Shown one piece after another: positions 38,594 to 44,220 of a stretch of DNA of 64,000 bases. The DNA comes from Adiantum capillus-veneris (Eukaryota > Streptophyta > Polypodiopsida > Polypodiales > Pteridaceae): positions 141,772,234 to 141,836,233 of the forward strand of contig CM043958.1 of NCBI GenBank assembly GCA_014529385.2, read 5' to 3'. Below the pieces are notes generated by a model. The model was not told the origin of the DNA. It searched no databases and was given only the letters and a program-made list of their open reading frames with translations. The translations under genes were made by a program, and so were the position numbers. Position 1 is the first letter of the stretch. Each line of letters opens with the position of its first letter.

Positions 38594-41500
38594 GTGAGAC
38601 GAGGAGACAAAGAGCCTAGTCTATGCCGGGCCGAAATACCGGACCCAAGTTTAAGCGTGTGCATCCGTAAAACACGACTGGAATCCCAACGGCCCGTTTT
38701 GCTGGATGATGACATGGAAGGATCAGATGGTGCTGATGTGACAGTAATGCGGGCCCGCTTTTCGGTGTCAGGTGTTGGCAACATTGACTTTTTGGGAGTA
38801 AGCTTTTGAAGTGTGAGTTTTTGATAGCTTTTGCTTTTGGGCCTCTGTGCATTAAAAAGCAAGCCTTGGGGGTCATATGTGGTAGATCATTGCACGGTTG
38901 CAAGATTGCAAATTTGACTCCTCAGCAGTTGTATCTGTGATCATCAATAAACAACAAAGTGCCTTGGGGGTCATATGTGGTAGATCATTGCATGGTTGCA
39001 AGATTGCAAATTTGACTCCTCAGCAGTTGTATCTGTGATCATCAATAAACAACAAAGTGCCTTGTGGGATGCATGATTTAGGGGCTAGTGCGAACTGCGC
39101 TCTACTGTGTCTCATCCTAGTGCTCTTTTCTGTTCATGTACTTGTAGTTTTCAAGTTCAATCATGTGTTTGTTGTTGATTCACCACCTCGCCCATGGCTT
39201 GCCGGTTACAATGGTGTTCGATGCTTCTCCTATGGAGGATCCGATCCGGCTTTTTGCAGCTCAAGCCATGGATGCATCTTATAGAGAAGACTGAGAAGCT
39301 CAAGAGGAAGCCGATCGTGGACGAGGAGGTTGAGTGAGAGGAGGCTCGGCAGGGGCAGGATGTTCCCACCCGGAGCCTTATCTAGAGATAGATCCTGATG
39401 TTGCAAACCGAAGGCATTAGTGGGAGGTGTAGAATTGTATGGATCGACTTCTTGCTTCATTCATGGATCCTCTCTATGCCAAGCACATAGGACTCAGCTG
39501 ATGACGGAAGTCTTCAAGAAGTAGCAAAGTTCTATAGACCCTAAATCCAAGACACCAATGAAAGTCAAAGCAATGCCAAAGCCGACGAGATTGATTGTGA
39601 GGTATCTCAGCAGTCATGTTACAAAGTGATGTCGTGTCAGGCCAGTACTCGAATGGACGAGCAGGAGCTGGAACCCTTACGTGCCGATGTGGCACTATAT
39701 AGCCCCTGAACGTGACGGGATTGGCGGCGGAAATCCCGAAATATACGCCAAGGTGATGTGGCAGCTTTTATGAAAGCAGTTGACTATTGCTTTTGGGGCA
39801 CGTTCATAGTCGGCAGAGCTTTTTTGAGGGCACTTGGCTTGTGGGCTCAGTTGCTTTTGTATCGGTGCTTATAAATATGAGCCTTGGGGGTCTACTCGGG
39901 CAGATTAGTGCATGGTTGCATAATTGTAGAGCAGACTCCCTGGCTATTGTACTCTGTGACTTAATACAAAAAGAAGCATTGGAAGGGGAGTGAGACTTTG
40001 GGGCTAGAGCAAGTGGAAATCCTCCACTTCGTGTTGCTACTTCAGTTTTGTTTTAAGTTCAAGTGTTCCAAGATAAACGAGATGTGTGGTCTTAGTGCAT
40101 CAAGACATGAAAGATCAATGAGATCTCCATGGGATGAATGAGAAAATCACCATTCTGGAATATCAAGAGATCTAAAAAGGATGAGATGGCTAGATAGAAT
40201 CTGATTTTGGAATTGGATTTTGTGTTGATGCAGGCTCAGGTGGCAGATGTCACAATTGTTAGGTTTATGGGCTTAAGCCTATGCTTGTGTGTAACACCTC
40301 TTGTCTACTAATATGCCGAGGTTGCATGGAACCATGTGGTAGCATGTGGAAAAGATACCCAAGGGGTGTAGGTACCGGTGAGGGGCATTTCTATAGAGGG
40401 TGTGGCTCACCTAGAGTCCCTGAAGTAGCCTAAAGAGCACCCAAGAGTTCACAAGTGGATTTGGGCTGATTTGAAGCTCGAGATGATGTTATGTATGATG
40501 GCAGATGAGATGTCTACACTAGCTCTATATAATGAGCCTCTTTCTACTCACATTCAAGCAATCTAGTTATCATGTTTGTGTCTACACTCTATTCCATTCT
40601 CTAGTGTGTAGTTAACTGTTGATTATTGTGCCAACCCCATGAATTTATCCTCCCTAATCTCTACTACAACTTGATGACGTGGCATGACCATGACTGGACG
40701 TGAAGAGAGGAGATGGAGTCCAAGACAGCTGGCACGGACTGAAGGACCTGAATCTAGGTGCAATCATCTGCAAAATGCGGTGGAATTTGTGTTGTGAATC
40801 TTGGGGGGGTTTTGGGCCGCATGGCAGTTGGAAGGCTAGTGCGTTCCGGCGAAAGCGTTGATTTCTTGCAGAGCTTTTAGCAGCAGTTAACTTACAGGCT
40901 TTTAAGCCTTTGTAAAAGCAAGAGGCCAAGGGCCTATAAATGTATGCCTAGGGGGAGTTATTTTCACTTAAGAGTTTGCAAGTGGCTCTTCCAGGCAGTT
41001 CTATATGCAAAGATCAATAATAAAGAAATACCGCAAGGGGCACCCAGTTAGGGGCCAATACATCTGGGAGTGGAACTCCGCCACTCCATGTCTATTACTA
41101 AATTTAGATCCAATTGTTATTTTTTGTTGGCACTCGATGCCCTTCCGGTTACATGCATGAAAAGAAAGCGGAAAAGTACTCCATAAAATGTGGTCTACTT
41201 CTCAAGCTAGGCAAAGTGTGTGCCCGATGATAAGGATATCCTCTGCATGGAACATAAATAAATGAGAGAGTGTCAACCTCAGGATTGGACGAGAGCGTTG
41301 GCAGCCCCATTGGCTGTGCCCTTCCAAAGACAAATCTCAAAGCTGGACTTCAGTGTGGGTCCTGTAGAGTCTGAAAAAGTCATTACTAATGTCAATTGTG
41401 AGGAGAGAATCTCAGCCTGTGTCCAGCAAGCTCTTTGCTTGCTAGAAACTGCAGTGAAGAAAGAGTATCTGCCAGTTTTAGTCATGGTAAACCATGAAAC

Positions 41501-43682
41501 AAATATTTCTATGTTAAAGGTGAAATCCTCCTAGGTTGGGCGAAACATATGTAGGGTTGCCAATATAATTTTACATCCATCTTGATGTTTTGACTGTTTC
41601 AAGACCTCATTTATGAATGTTTGAAGTGTATACTGCTTTAATAGATTCAGACGTTTCAAAGTGAAAATCTATGCATGTCAAGGGGGGAACGGTATTGGTG
41701 TGGAAACTTTTTGTGGCCGTTTTTGGATCATACGAGACTTCTTGAGTGGTTTCTTAAGAGCCAGGAGTACTTCTAAGGTGGAGAACAAAGAACTGGCTTT
41801 GAAAATGAAATTTCAAGGCACCTTTTCAGAGGTAGAAGCATTGGTTTTATTTTTGGTTTAAACGGCATTCAATAGTTAAGGCCCACGGTGTTGACCTTTC
41901 AAATCAGATTTGTTGTGTAATTTTTTGTGTGGAAATGGCTTATTTCTGAAAGCTGAAATGAGTGCTGTCTAATGGGTACTCAAATCATGCATATGCAGCC
42001 ATTCTTTCCTTATTCTTTGTTTTTTACTTAGGGTGAGATGCCTTGCAAAGTTTCTGTGAGAAAAAGATCAGGCTTGTGTCTAATACTTCCACTGTTTTCT
42101 AGGCACTGATTGAAAAAGACTGGCTTGCATTTGGGCATCCATTTGCTGATCGGTTAGGTATGCCCACATATAACAGCAGCAACAACCTTCTCATATCAGA
42201 GAGTGTTCGACAGAGCTCAGGACAAAATATATCCTCCCCAGTGCGTCTCTCACAGGGCTCTGGGTTCACCTCTTCCTTGAGTCACAACGCAGCAGCATCT
42301 TCTAACAATTTTTCACCAATATTTTTGCAGGTATTCATGATTTGTATTTGCTTATTATACAGGGACGCATGCTAAATATGTTACATAATGAACTTTTGTG
42401 CAAATGTCACAGTGGATCGATTGTGTCTCACAACTACTAAGATTATATCCTCGTGCATTCGAATTTTCTTCGGTAATTCTTAGTGCCTCTTTCAAAGTAA
42501 ATAATTTCTCATGGTACCTCCTAAAAGTGCTCTGTATGCAGGCATTTCTTGTGGAGATTCTGGACTGTGTTTTATCCTGCCGATTTGGCAATTTCCTGTG
42601 TAACAGGTATTTGCAGAAACTAGATATTTAGAGTCTTATGTAAAATAGCCATGCACGTGTGTCTTGCAAGCGGCAATACTCATAGCACGTGCTCAACGTT
42701 TACTCGGCGATGACATCTCGGTTTTGTTGTAGTGAAAAAGAGAGGTTTCAAGCAGGAATATCAGAGTCTTGTGGATGTATGTGGGTTTATCTAGAGAAGC
42801 AGCGGCATGCAAGAGGAAAGGAACATGAGCATTTTAACATCTTTTATGATCGAGAATATCAAGATGGGGCATTGCTTCCTCCTGCTGCTGCGCTTGCTCC
42901 AACGCTTTGGCCCAACTACTTTTTGCGATGGGCCTGCCCGTCTGAGATTAATGCAGGAGGGAGGCCCATCAGCTGGGTGCAAGGTGGTGAGTTGGAAAAC
43001 CAGTGCCGCATGTTGGTGCAATCGTATACGGGATTCAAGAAGGTGAGGTTTATTTACTTGTATGTATGGCTAGTGAATGGCTTTATAAATAGTTCCATAT
43101 GATATAATCCTTGGTTTCGCTTGTATGCAGGCAAAAGATAGAGCTGACATTAAGGTGAGAGAATTAAGTTCTCGATTGAAGCTGGTGAGCGAAGAACTCC
43201 GTACAGAAAAGCAGGCATCCTCTTCTACAGCTGCAGCTCTGGCTCGGCTTCAAAAGGAGAACAATGCCATCAATCGAGCTTTGCTAGCGATTGGTTGTAA
43301 AGTCCGCTTTTCAGAGTCTAGTGCAGTGCTTGGTGCAAGCTCCTCTGAGGATGAAGAAACAAGCAATCAAGAAGGGATTCCGAGCGCGAGTAGGGCTGGC
43401 TTCCTTGGGGCAAACCTTGAAGATCTTGCGGTTTCTGTGTCGGTTGCTTCTGACTCTGACTTGTCTGCGGATCTTGTTCGAAGGCCATGTGGAGAAGCCT
43501 GTGATTCTGAGAACGAGGAGGGTTGTAGATGGCCAGCAAGTGGTTGCGCGCGCTTAGGCAGTGGCTTTGCAGGCATACGAGCAAACTTTAGCGCTCTTGA
43601 AAACCTGTCAATAGATGATTCTTATTTTGAGGTAGGAGATGATCTCAAAGGTCAACCATATCCGCCACCGGAAATTACCTGA
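12252..43682 (+). CDS. MTM: Myotubularin-family phosphoinositide 3-phosphatase, 3' thirteen exons (5' end outside window)
   Basis: Hydrolyses the 3-phosphate of PtdIns3P and PtdIns(3,5)P2; plant members act in endomembrane lipid signalling. Exons: 12252-12547, 12634-12707, 12784-12847, 15237-15299, 15885-15984, 16113-16226, 16300-16469, 16954-17038, 42103-42330, 42413-42472, 42542-42606, 42733-43042, 43131-43682. All junctions are GT-AG and every phase matches, giving 726 residues and a TGA. Visible myotubularin motifs: [77 protein letters not shown], catalytic HCSDGWDRT (Cys at residue 293, Arg at 299), [14 protein letters not shown]. The last exon encodes a coiled-coil-like stretch and an acidic Ser-rich tail, as in plant members. 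A GRAM-like N-terminus of roughly 100 residues is expected upstream and was not found in 1-12251. Confidence 0.95.
12634..12707 (+). CDS. MTM: Myotubularin exon b
   Basis: Acceptor attcag, donor gtgagt. Encodes [10 protein letters not shown] then [14 protein letters not shown], a strongly conserved block. The preceding intron is only 86 bp. Confidence 0.93.
12784..12847 (+). CDS. MTM: Myotubularin exon c
   Basis: Acceptor attacag, donor gtgctt. Encodes [20 protein letters not shown]. Followed by a 2.39-kb intron that holds microsatellites and an inverted-repeat element. Confidence 0.93.
13079..13118. repeat. (CA)n microsatellite with CG-rich lead
   Basis: About 20 CA units preceded by an alternating gcatgcgtgcgcgcgca tract. 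A second alternating purine-pyrimidine patch is at 12892-12942. Both are intronic. Confidence 0.9.
13763..13880. mobile_element. Short TIR element, copy 1
   Basis: 118 bp bounded by perfect 10-bp inverted ends TAATGGATCT and AGATCCATTA. A nearly identical copy in the same orientation lies at 14359-14477. Non-coding; MITE-like by size and ends, but family unknown. Confidence 0.55.
13881..14358. repeat. Foldback sequence with AT-rich subterminal repeats
   Basis: The left edge (aaaattaccaaaatacccct near 13896) and the right edge (aggggtattttggtaatttt near 14337) are inverted copies, and each side repeats a ggtattttgggaattt unit several times. This fills the space between the two short TIR elements. 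It could be a MITE or an internal segment of a composite element. No coding sequence. Confidence 0.6.
14359..14477. mobile_element. Short TIR element, copy 2
   Basis: 119 bp, same orientation and same TAATGGATCT/AGATCCATTA ends as 13763-13880; it differs mainly in the length of its internal T run. Confidence 0.55.
14527..14551. repeat. Poly(G) run, 25 bases
   Basis: Uninterrupted G homopolymer on the + strand followed by gcgcg. Its length in the assembly is likely uncertain. Confidence 0.9.
14552..15236. other. Intron remainder before myotubularin exon d
   Basis: T-rich intronic sequence with an (AT)n run at 14912-14930 and a short ggggggagggggcg patch near 14947. No element recognised. Confidence 0.6.
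15237..15299 (+). CDS. MTM: Myotubularin exon d
   Basis: Acceptor ttgtag, donor gtatgt. Encodes [20 protein letters not shown] with split codons at both ends (Ser before, Arg after). Confidence 0.93.
15885..15984 (+). CDS. MTM: Myotubularin exon e
   Basis: Acceptor tatgcag, donor gtatgt. Encodes [20 protein letters not shown] and then a Gly/Ser-rich stretch ending NYFQCE. Confidence 0.94.
16113..16226 (+). CDS. MTM: Myotubularin exon f
   Basis: Acceptor tatacag at 16106-16112 keeps [20 protein letters not shown] in frame; the later ttttag at 16120-16125 would break it. Phase 0 at both ends; donor gtaatt. Confidence 0.93.
16300..16469 (+). CDS. MTM: Myotubularin exon g, ends at the catalytic Cys
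   Basis: Acceptor ttgtcag, donor gttgtt. Encodes [20 protein letters not shown] and ends ASVLVHC plus two bases of a Ser codon. The Cys is the nucleophile of the CX5R phosphatase loop. Confidence 0.94.
16954..17038 (+). CDS. MTM: Myotubularin exon h, rest of the catalytic loop
   Basis: Acceptor ctttcag, donor gtaaat. Completes the P-loop with SDGWDRTAQ and continues [19 protein letters not shown]. Phase 0 at the end, before the 25-kb intron. Confidence 0.95.
17094..17417. other. Intron sequence with a CCTGTAGG inverted repeat
   Basis: Starts with two copies of ccctgtaggcgccca (about 17101-17128) and the inverted end cctacaggg at about 17142-17150, able to form a hairpin. The rest is unassigned. 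The last five bases (tatgt) are the probable left target duplication of the following solo LTR. Confidence 0.4.
17418..18780 (+). repeat. Solo LTR of the tRNA-Glu gypsy family
   Basis: About 1,363 bp, reverse complement of the LTRs of elements A and B. It starts TGTCACCAGCC and ends GGCCGGTTACA. Flanks tatgt (17413-17417) and tatgc (18781-18785) look like a target duplication with one change. No internal sequence adjoins, so it is a solo LTR, usually left by recombination between two LTRs. The poly(A)-signal block AATAAAGAAATACCG is at 18578, in sense with the host gene. Confidence 0.85.
18781..19336. other. Intron sequence between solo LTR and LINE
   Basis: No gene seen. Contains alternating (CG)n(CA)n at about 19188-19214 and further CA-rich DNA up to the poly(T) that marks the LINE 3' end. 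Confidence 0.5.
19492..20489 (-). pseudogene. LINE ORF2 C-terminal region
   Basis: Downstream part of the RT protein. Visible are [16 protein letters not shown] and the zinc-binding pattern [18 protein letters not shown], which match the zf-RVT region of plant L1 ORF2. Upstream is a region with [16 protein letters not shown] in another frame, showing frameshifts. It ends at the left target duplication of gypsy B. Confidence 0.8.
20359..20838. repeat. Perfect 240-bp tandem duplication across a transposon junction
   Basis: 20359-20598 and 20599-20838 are identical. Each unit contains 136 bp of LINE sequence, the gtaac target site and the first 104 bp of the gypsy LTR. It must postdate the gypsy insertion, or be an assembly artefact. 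Confidence 0.95.
20735..22208 (-). repeat. 3' LTR of gypsy element B
   Basis: About 1,474 bp, equal in length to the 5' LTR at 29923-31394. On the minus strand it starts TGTCACCAGCG, next to the purine tract AAGAGGGGGGTA (22209-22220). Confidence 0.93.
22209..22781 (-). other. Polypurine tract and 3' untranslated region of element B
   Basis: Purine tract at 22209-22220, then non-coding DNA. A 57-bp unit is repeated in tandem at about 22257-22370 (catgctca..gtattcaacacct..gtcgacacatgta). No gene. Confidence 0.7.
22782..23633 (-). pseudogene. Gypsy integrase C-terminal half and chromodomain-like tail (element B)
   Basis: Last part of pol, downstream of the solo LTR insertion. It starts in the integrase core ([20 protein letters not shown]) and carries [14 protein letters not shown], then the integrase C-terminal region ([28 protein letters not shown]). 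The end, [36 protein letters not shown], has the layout of a chromodomain, which in chromoviruses directs integration to marked chromatin. The frame is open to its stop at 22782. Confidence 0.88.
23639..25608 (+). repeat. Solo LTR, large, family I, inside element B integrase
   Basis: 1,970 bp with TG..CA ends and a perfect TSD caagc (23634-23638 and 25609-25613). Joined across it the integrase frame rejoins ([12 protein letters not shown]). It has an LTR layout in + orientation: repeat-rich left half, TATA box tataaaa at 24536-24542, poly(A) signal aataaa at 25425-25430. A ~70-bp unit is duplicated at 23665-23790 and gatgcgtca-containing units recur at about 23887, 23958 and 24046. No coding sequence or partner LTR is seen, so it is a solo LTR or very short element. 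Confidence 0.82.
25614..26339 (-). pseudogene. Gypsy integrase N-terminal half and RNase H end (element B)
   Basis: Contains the end of RNase H ([17 protein letters not shown]) and the integrase zinc domain ([28 protein letters not shown]) leading to the core start ([10 protein letters not shown]). After that the frame shifts near 25770 and core sequence continues in another frame to the solo LTR. A stop near 26155 also breaks it. Confidence 0.85.
26201..27229 (-). pseudogene. Gypsy reverse transcriptase and RNase H (element B)
   Basis: RT and RNase H of element B. Motifs: [34 protein letters not shown], catalytic FFDDMIV (the usual YxDD), [32 protein letters not shown], and RNase [19 protein letters not shown]. 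It is in the same frame as gag. A shift near 26340 moves the RNase H end to the next frame. Confidence 0.9.
27332..27682 (-). pseudogene. Gypsy RT N-terminal region (element B)
   Basis: Contains the segment before and at the RT fingers ([40 protein letters not shown]). A TAG at 27332-27334 replaces the Trp expected after KKDGS; downstream residues continue in frame into the catalytic part. Confidence 0.85.
27875..29113 (-). pseudogene. Gypsy gag capsid, zinc knuckle and protease (element B)
   Basis: Capsid domain ([40 protein letters not shown]), basic linker, zinc knuckle [14 protein letters not shown] and an aspartic protease start ([20 protein letters not shown]). The knuckle has Tyr where the fourth Cys should be, so metal binding is probably lost. 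The protease has DPGA where DSGA is usual. An in-frame TGA at 29135-29137 separates it from the N-terminal part. Confidence 0.88.
29135..29817 (-). pseudogene. Gypsy gag N-terminal region (element B)
   Basis: Gln/Pro-rich N-terminus of gag from MADRPDD at 29817 to the TGA at 29135. Nearly identical to element A at 437-1105, where the frame stays open. Confidence 0.88.
29904..29922 (-). other. Primer binding site, tRNA-Glu type (element B)
   Basis: The minus strand reads TGGTTCCATCGACGGGATC. It is the tRNA-Glu site of element A with a few changes, directly inside the 5' LTR. Confidence 0.7.
29923..31394 (-). repeat. 5' LTR of gypsy element B
   Basis: 1,472 bp, TG..CA ends (TGTCACC on the minus strand), closely matching 20735-22208. 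Followed by TSD gtaac. Confidence 0.93.
31400..32529 (-). pseudogene. LINE reverse transcriptase
   Basis: RT of the split L1-type LINE. Motifs: [20 protein letters not shown] and [11 protein letters not shown] at the N-terminal side, catalytic AYADDSLFM near 32015, HLGYPIG, and LGGLNILDL in the thumb region. Several frame changes and stops (near 32090-32245 and 31750) separate these blocks. The left edge is the right target duplication of gypsy B. Confidence 0.87.
32556..34057 (-). pseudogene. LINE APE-type endonuclease and linker to RT
   Basis: Endonuclease that nicks target DNA to prime reverse transcription. Visible motifs are [11 protein letters not shown] (metal-binding Glu), [14 protein letters not shown] (GDFN box) and [15 protein letters not shown] (SDH box), in that order. 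The linker follows, with [20 protein letters not shown] and [11 protein letters not shown]. Between about 33845 and 33945 the reading frame has repeated GLQDY units, an unusual in-frame expansion between two catalytic motifs. Frameshift at about 33170-33173 and stop at 33743-33748. Confidence 0.8.
34463..35262 (-). pseudogene. LINE ORF1
   Basis: RNA-binding ORF1 of the L1-type LINE. A zinc knuckle [14 protein letters not shown] lies at about 34585-34626. Upstream is a region with [20 protein letters not shown] and [20 protein letters not shown], resembling the DUF4283 domain of plant L1 ORF1. The most likely ATG is at 35262 ([12 protein letters not shown]), joined by a frameshift near 35180 to the main frame. 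Confidence 0.72.
35263..35830. other. LINE 5' untranslated region candidate with (CA)n
   Basis: Non-coding. Imperfect repeats of a cacgcaggct/cgcgtaggct unit occur at about 35607-35760, then (CA)n at 35782-35812. The LINE 5' end cannot be placed exactly. Confidence 0.4.
35831..37305 (-). pseudogene. Second L1-type LINE fragment
   Basis: Minus-strand fragment colinear with about 31990-33400 of the larger LINE and clearly related (the tcaatgtcaacttgcataacc stretch near 36205 matches 32235). Covers the end of endonuclease, linker ([33 protein letters not shown]) and N-terminal RT. Both ends are truncated; the right end meets a CG/CA-rich patch at 37303-37330. Many stops. Confidence 0.72.
37340..38424 (+). 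pseudogene. LINE 3' end of a different family, with (CT)n tail
   Basis: Sense-strand, 5'-truncated. Contains a Cys/His zinc-knuckle stretch [17 protein letters not shown] at about 37674-37724 and CP..YEIRGRF, as in C-termini of non-LTR polymerases. The C-terminal peptide ends [14 protein letters not shown] then TGA near 38205. The 3' UTR matches 10800-10967 (tggtctcataggtcattttg, gaagacatttaatataaca), followed by TTTCA units and (TC)n at 38381-38424. Confidence 0.7.
38425..38590 (+). repeat. Possible SINE-like fragment followed by (TTC)n(TC)n
   Basis: 38425-38505 contains gagttcaactctc, similar to a pol III B box, and ends cgacgttaaaatt, similar to the LINE tail at 10901. Then (TTC)n at 38506-38541 and (TC)n to 38590. 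SINE identity is only a guess. Confidence 0.3.
38600..39150 (+). repeat. LTR relic, family C, with 98-bp tandem duplication
   Basis: LTR-like in sense direction. A 98-bp unit starting gccttgggggtcatatg is present twice in full (38863-38960, 38961-39058) and a third copy begins at 39059. The unit matches 39876-39975 loosely. It contains aataaacaacaaag, a possible poly(A) signal. Confidence 0.5.
39151..39640 (+). other. Spacer between two family C LTR relics
   Basis: May be the internal region of a short non-autonomous element. No intact frame; only short Glu/Lys-rich stretches are seen. Confidence 0.3.
39641..40045 (+). repeat. LTR relic, family C
   Basis: Has the family layout: gatgtggca boxes, gcttttggggca, ataaat TATA-like box near 39871, then gccttgggggtct and aatacaaaaagaag. 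Ends near a ctccacttcg stretch. Confidence 0.5.
40046..40654 (+). other. Unassigned, possible LTR of another family
   Basis: Contains tgtcacaattg at 40249 and a tatataatgagcc box near 40527, which would suit an LTR promoter. No partner copy or target duplication was found. Confidence 0.3.
40655..41100 (+). repeat. LTR relic, family C, with TATA box and poly(A) signal
   Basis: Begins gatgacgtggcatg. TATA box tataaa at 40935-40940, poly(A) signal aataaa at 41019-41024 in the block AATAAAGAAATACCGCAAGG, end near ctccgccactccatg. It lies in sense orientation about 1 kb before myotubularin exon i, so it could in principle supply a promoter or a premature poly(A) site. Confidence 0.6.
41101..42102 (+). 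other. Intron remainder before myotubularin exon i
   Basis: No element confidently recognised. The branch-site region and pyrimidine-rich ttccactgttttctag lead directly to exon i. Confidence 0.5.
42103..42330 (+). CDS. MTM: Myotubularin exon i, after the 25-kb intron
   Basis: Acceptor ttttctag, donor gtattc. Begins [19 protein letters not shown], which directly continues the previous exon in family order, then a Ser/Asn-rich insert ending FSPIFLQ. 76 codons, phase 0 at both ends. Confidence 0.95.
42413..42472 (+). CDS. MTM: Myotubularin exon j
   Basis: Acceptor tgtcacag, donor gtaatt. Encodes [20 protein letters not shown], 20 codons, phase 0. Confidence 0.94.
42542..42606 (+). CDS. MTM: Myotubularin exon k
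   Basis: Acceptor tatgcag, donor gtattt. Encodes [20 protein letters not shown] plus N and a split Ser codon. Confidence 0.94.
42733..43042 (+). CDS. MTM: Myotubularin exon l
   Basis: Acceptor ttgtag, donor gtgagg. Encodes [20 protein letters not shown] through [14 protein letters not shown] to YTGFKK, the end of the phosphatase domain. Confidence 0.94.
43131..43682 (+). CDS. MTM: Myotubularin last exon, coiled coil and acidic tail
   Basis: Acceptor tatgcag; stop TGA at 43680-43682. The first ~60 residues have heptad-like spacing ([38 protein letters not shown]), consistent with a coiled coil. The remainder is Ser/Glu/Asp-rich and probably disordered. Confidence 0.93.
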   Translation, partial: AKDRADIKVRELSSRLKLVSEELRTEKQASSSTAAALARLQKENNAINRALLAIGCKVRFSESSAVLGASSSEDEETSNQEGIPSASRAGFLGANLEDLAVSVSVASDSDLSADLVRRPCGEACDSENEEGCRWPASGCARLGSGFAGIRANFSALENLSIDDSYFEVGDDLKGQPYPPPEIT

Positions 43683-44220
43683 AAGAGCATACAGAGTGAC
43701 TGTTCCATAATGTTGGCCTCCGCATTTTAGGAGTTGGTCAGTGAGTCCTCTCTGAGGCACTCCATGTGTGTGTTGTATATCACTTGTACTTGTAGAGAAC
43801 GGGGTTGCCAAGACGGTTGACATTATTACTCCCTCAATTAATTGATTGGCAGAAGGTCTGCTACAGGAGAACATTCATTGCAGCTACTTGTGAAGCATGA
43901 AGCTGTATCGACTACATGAGCTCAGTTTTGTTAACATAAAAGTGGCATGGTAGTGAAACAGGACAGGCTTGCACCCATGAAGAGATCGCAGAGCATGATG
44001 ATTGTACAGAGAGTAACATAGAGATGATGGAAGAGGATTGAATGTCCATATCGGCAGAAACATCATAGGCGGGATGAGTCGCACTTTGCAAATGCAGCTG
44101 TGGGGATAGAAGTATGTACAAGATTCATGAAGTTTTGTAGCTGAAGAGTTGCCTATCAAGATCTGAGAGTGTCTTTAGTATCAAGATATGTACCGAAGTA
44201 AAAAAAATGTATAAGAACTA
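43683..44220 (+). other. MTM: Myotubularin 3' untranslated region (approximate)
   Basis: Follows the stop codon. No canonical AATAAA is seen; an A-rich patch lies at 44200-44209. The 3' end is not fixed by the sequence. Confidence 0.45.

Larger units (their letters stand above)
17039..42102 (+). other. MTM: 25,064-bp intron of the myotubularin gene, filled with nested retroelements
   Basis: Bounded by donor gtaaat and acceptor ttttctag, phase 0. It holds a solo gypsy LTR, an L1-type LINE split by gypsy element B (itself split by a solo LTR), two other LINE fragments and a cluster of family C LTR relics. Other introns of the gene that are wholly visible range from 69 bp to 2.4 kb. Confidence 0.93.

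Noticed and set aside
41149-41340. Possible copia RT catalytic region (EDILIIG-like) on the minus strand
   Set aside because: Only a few residues match and no flanking RT motif was found; kept as unassigned intron.
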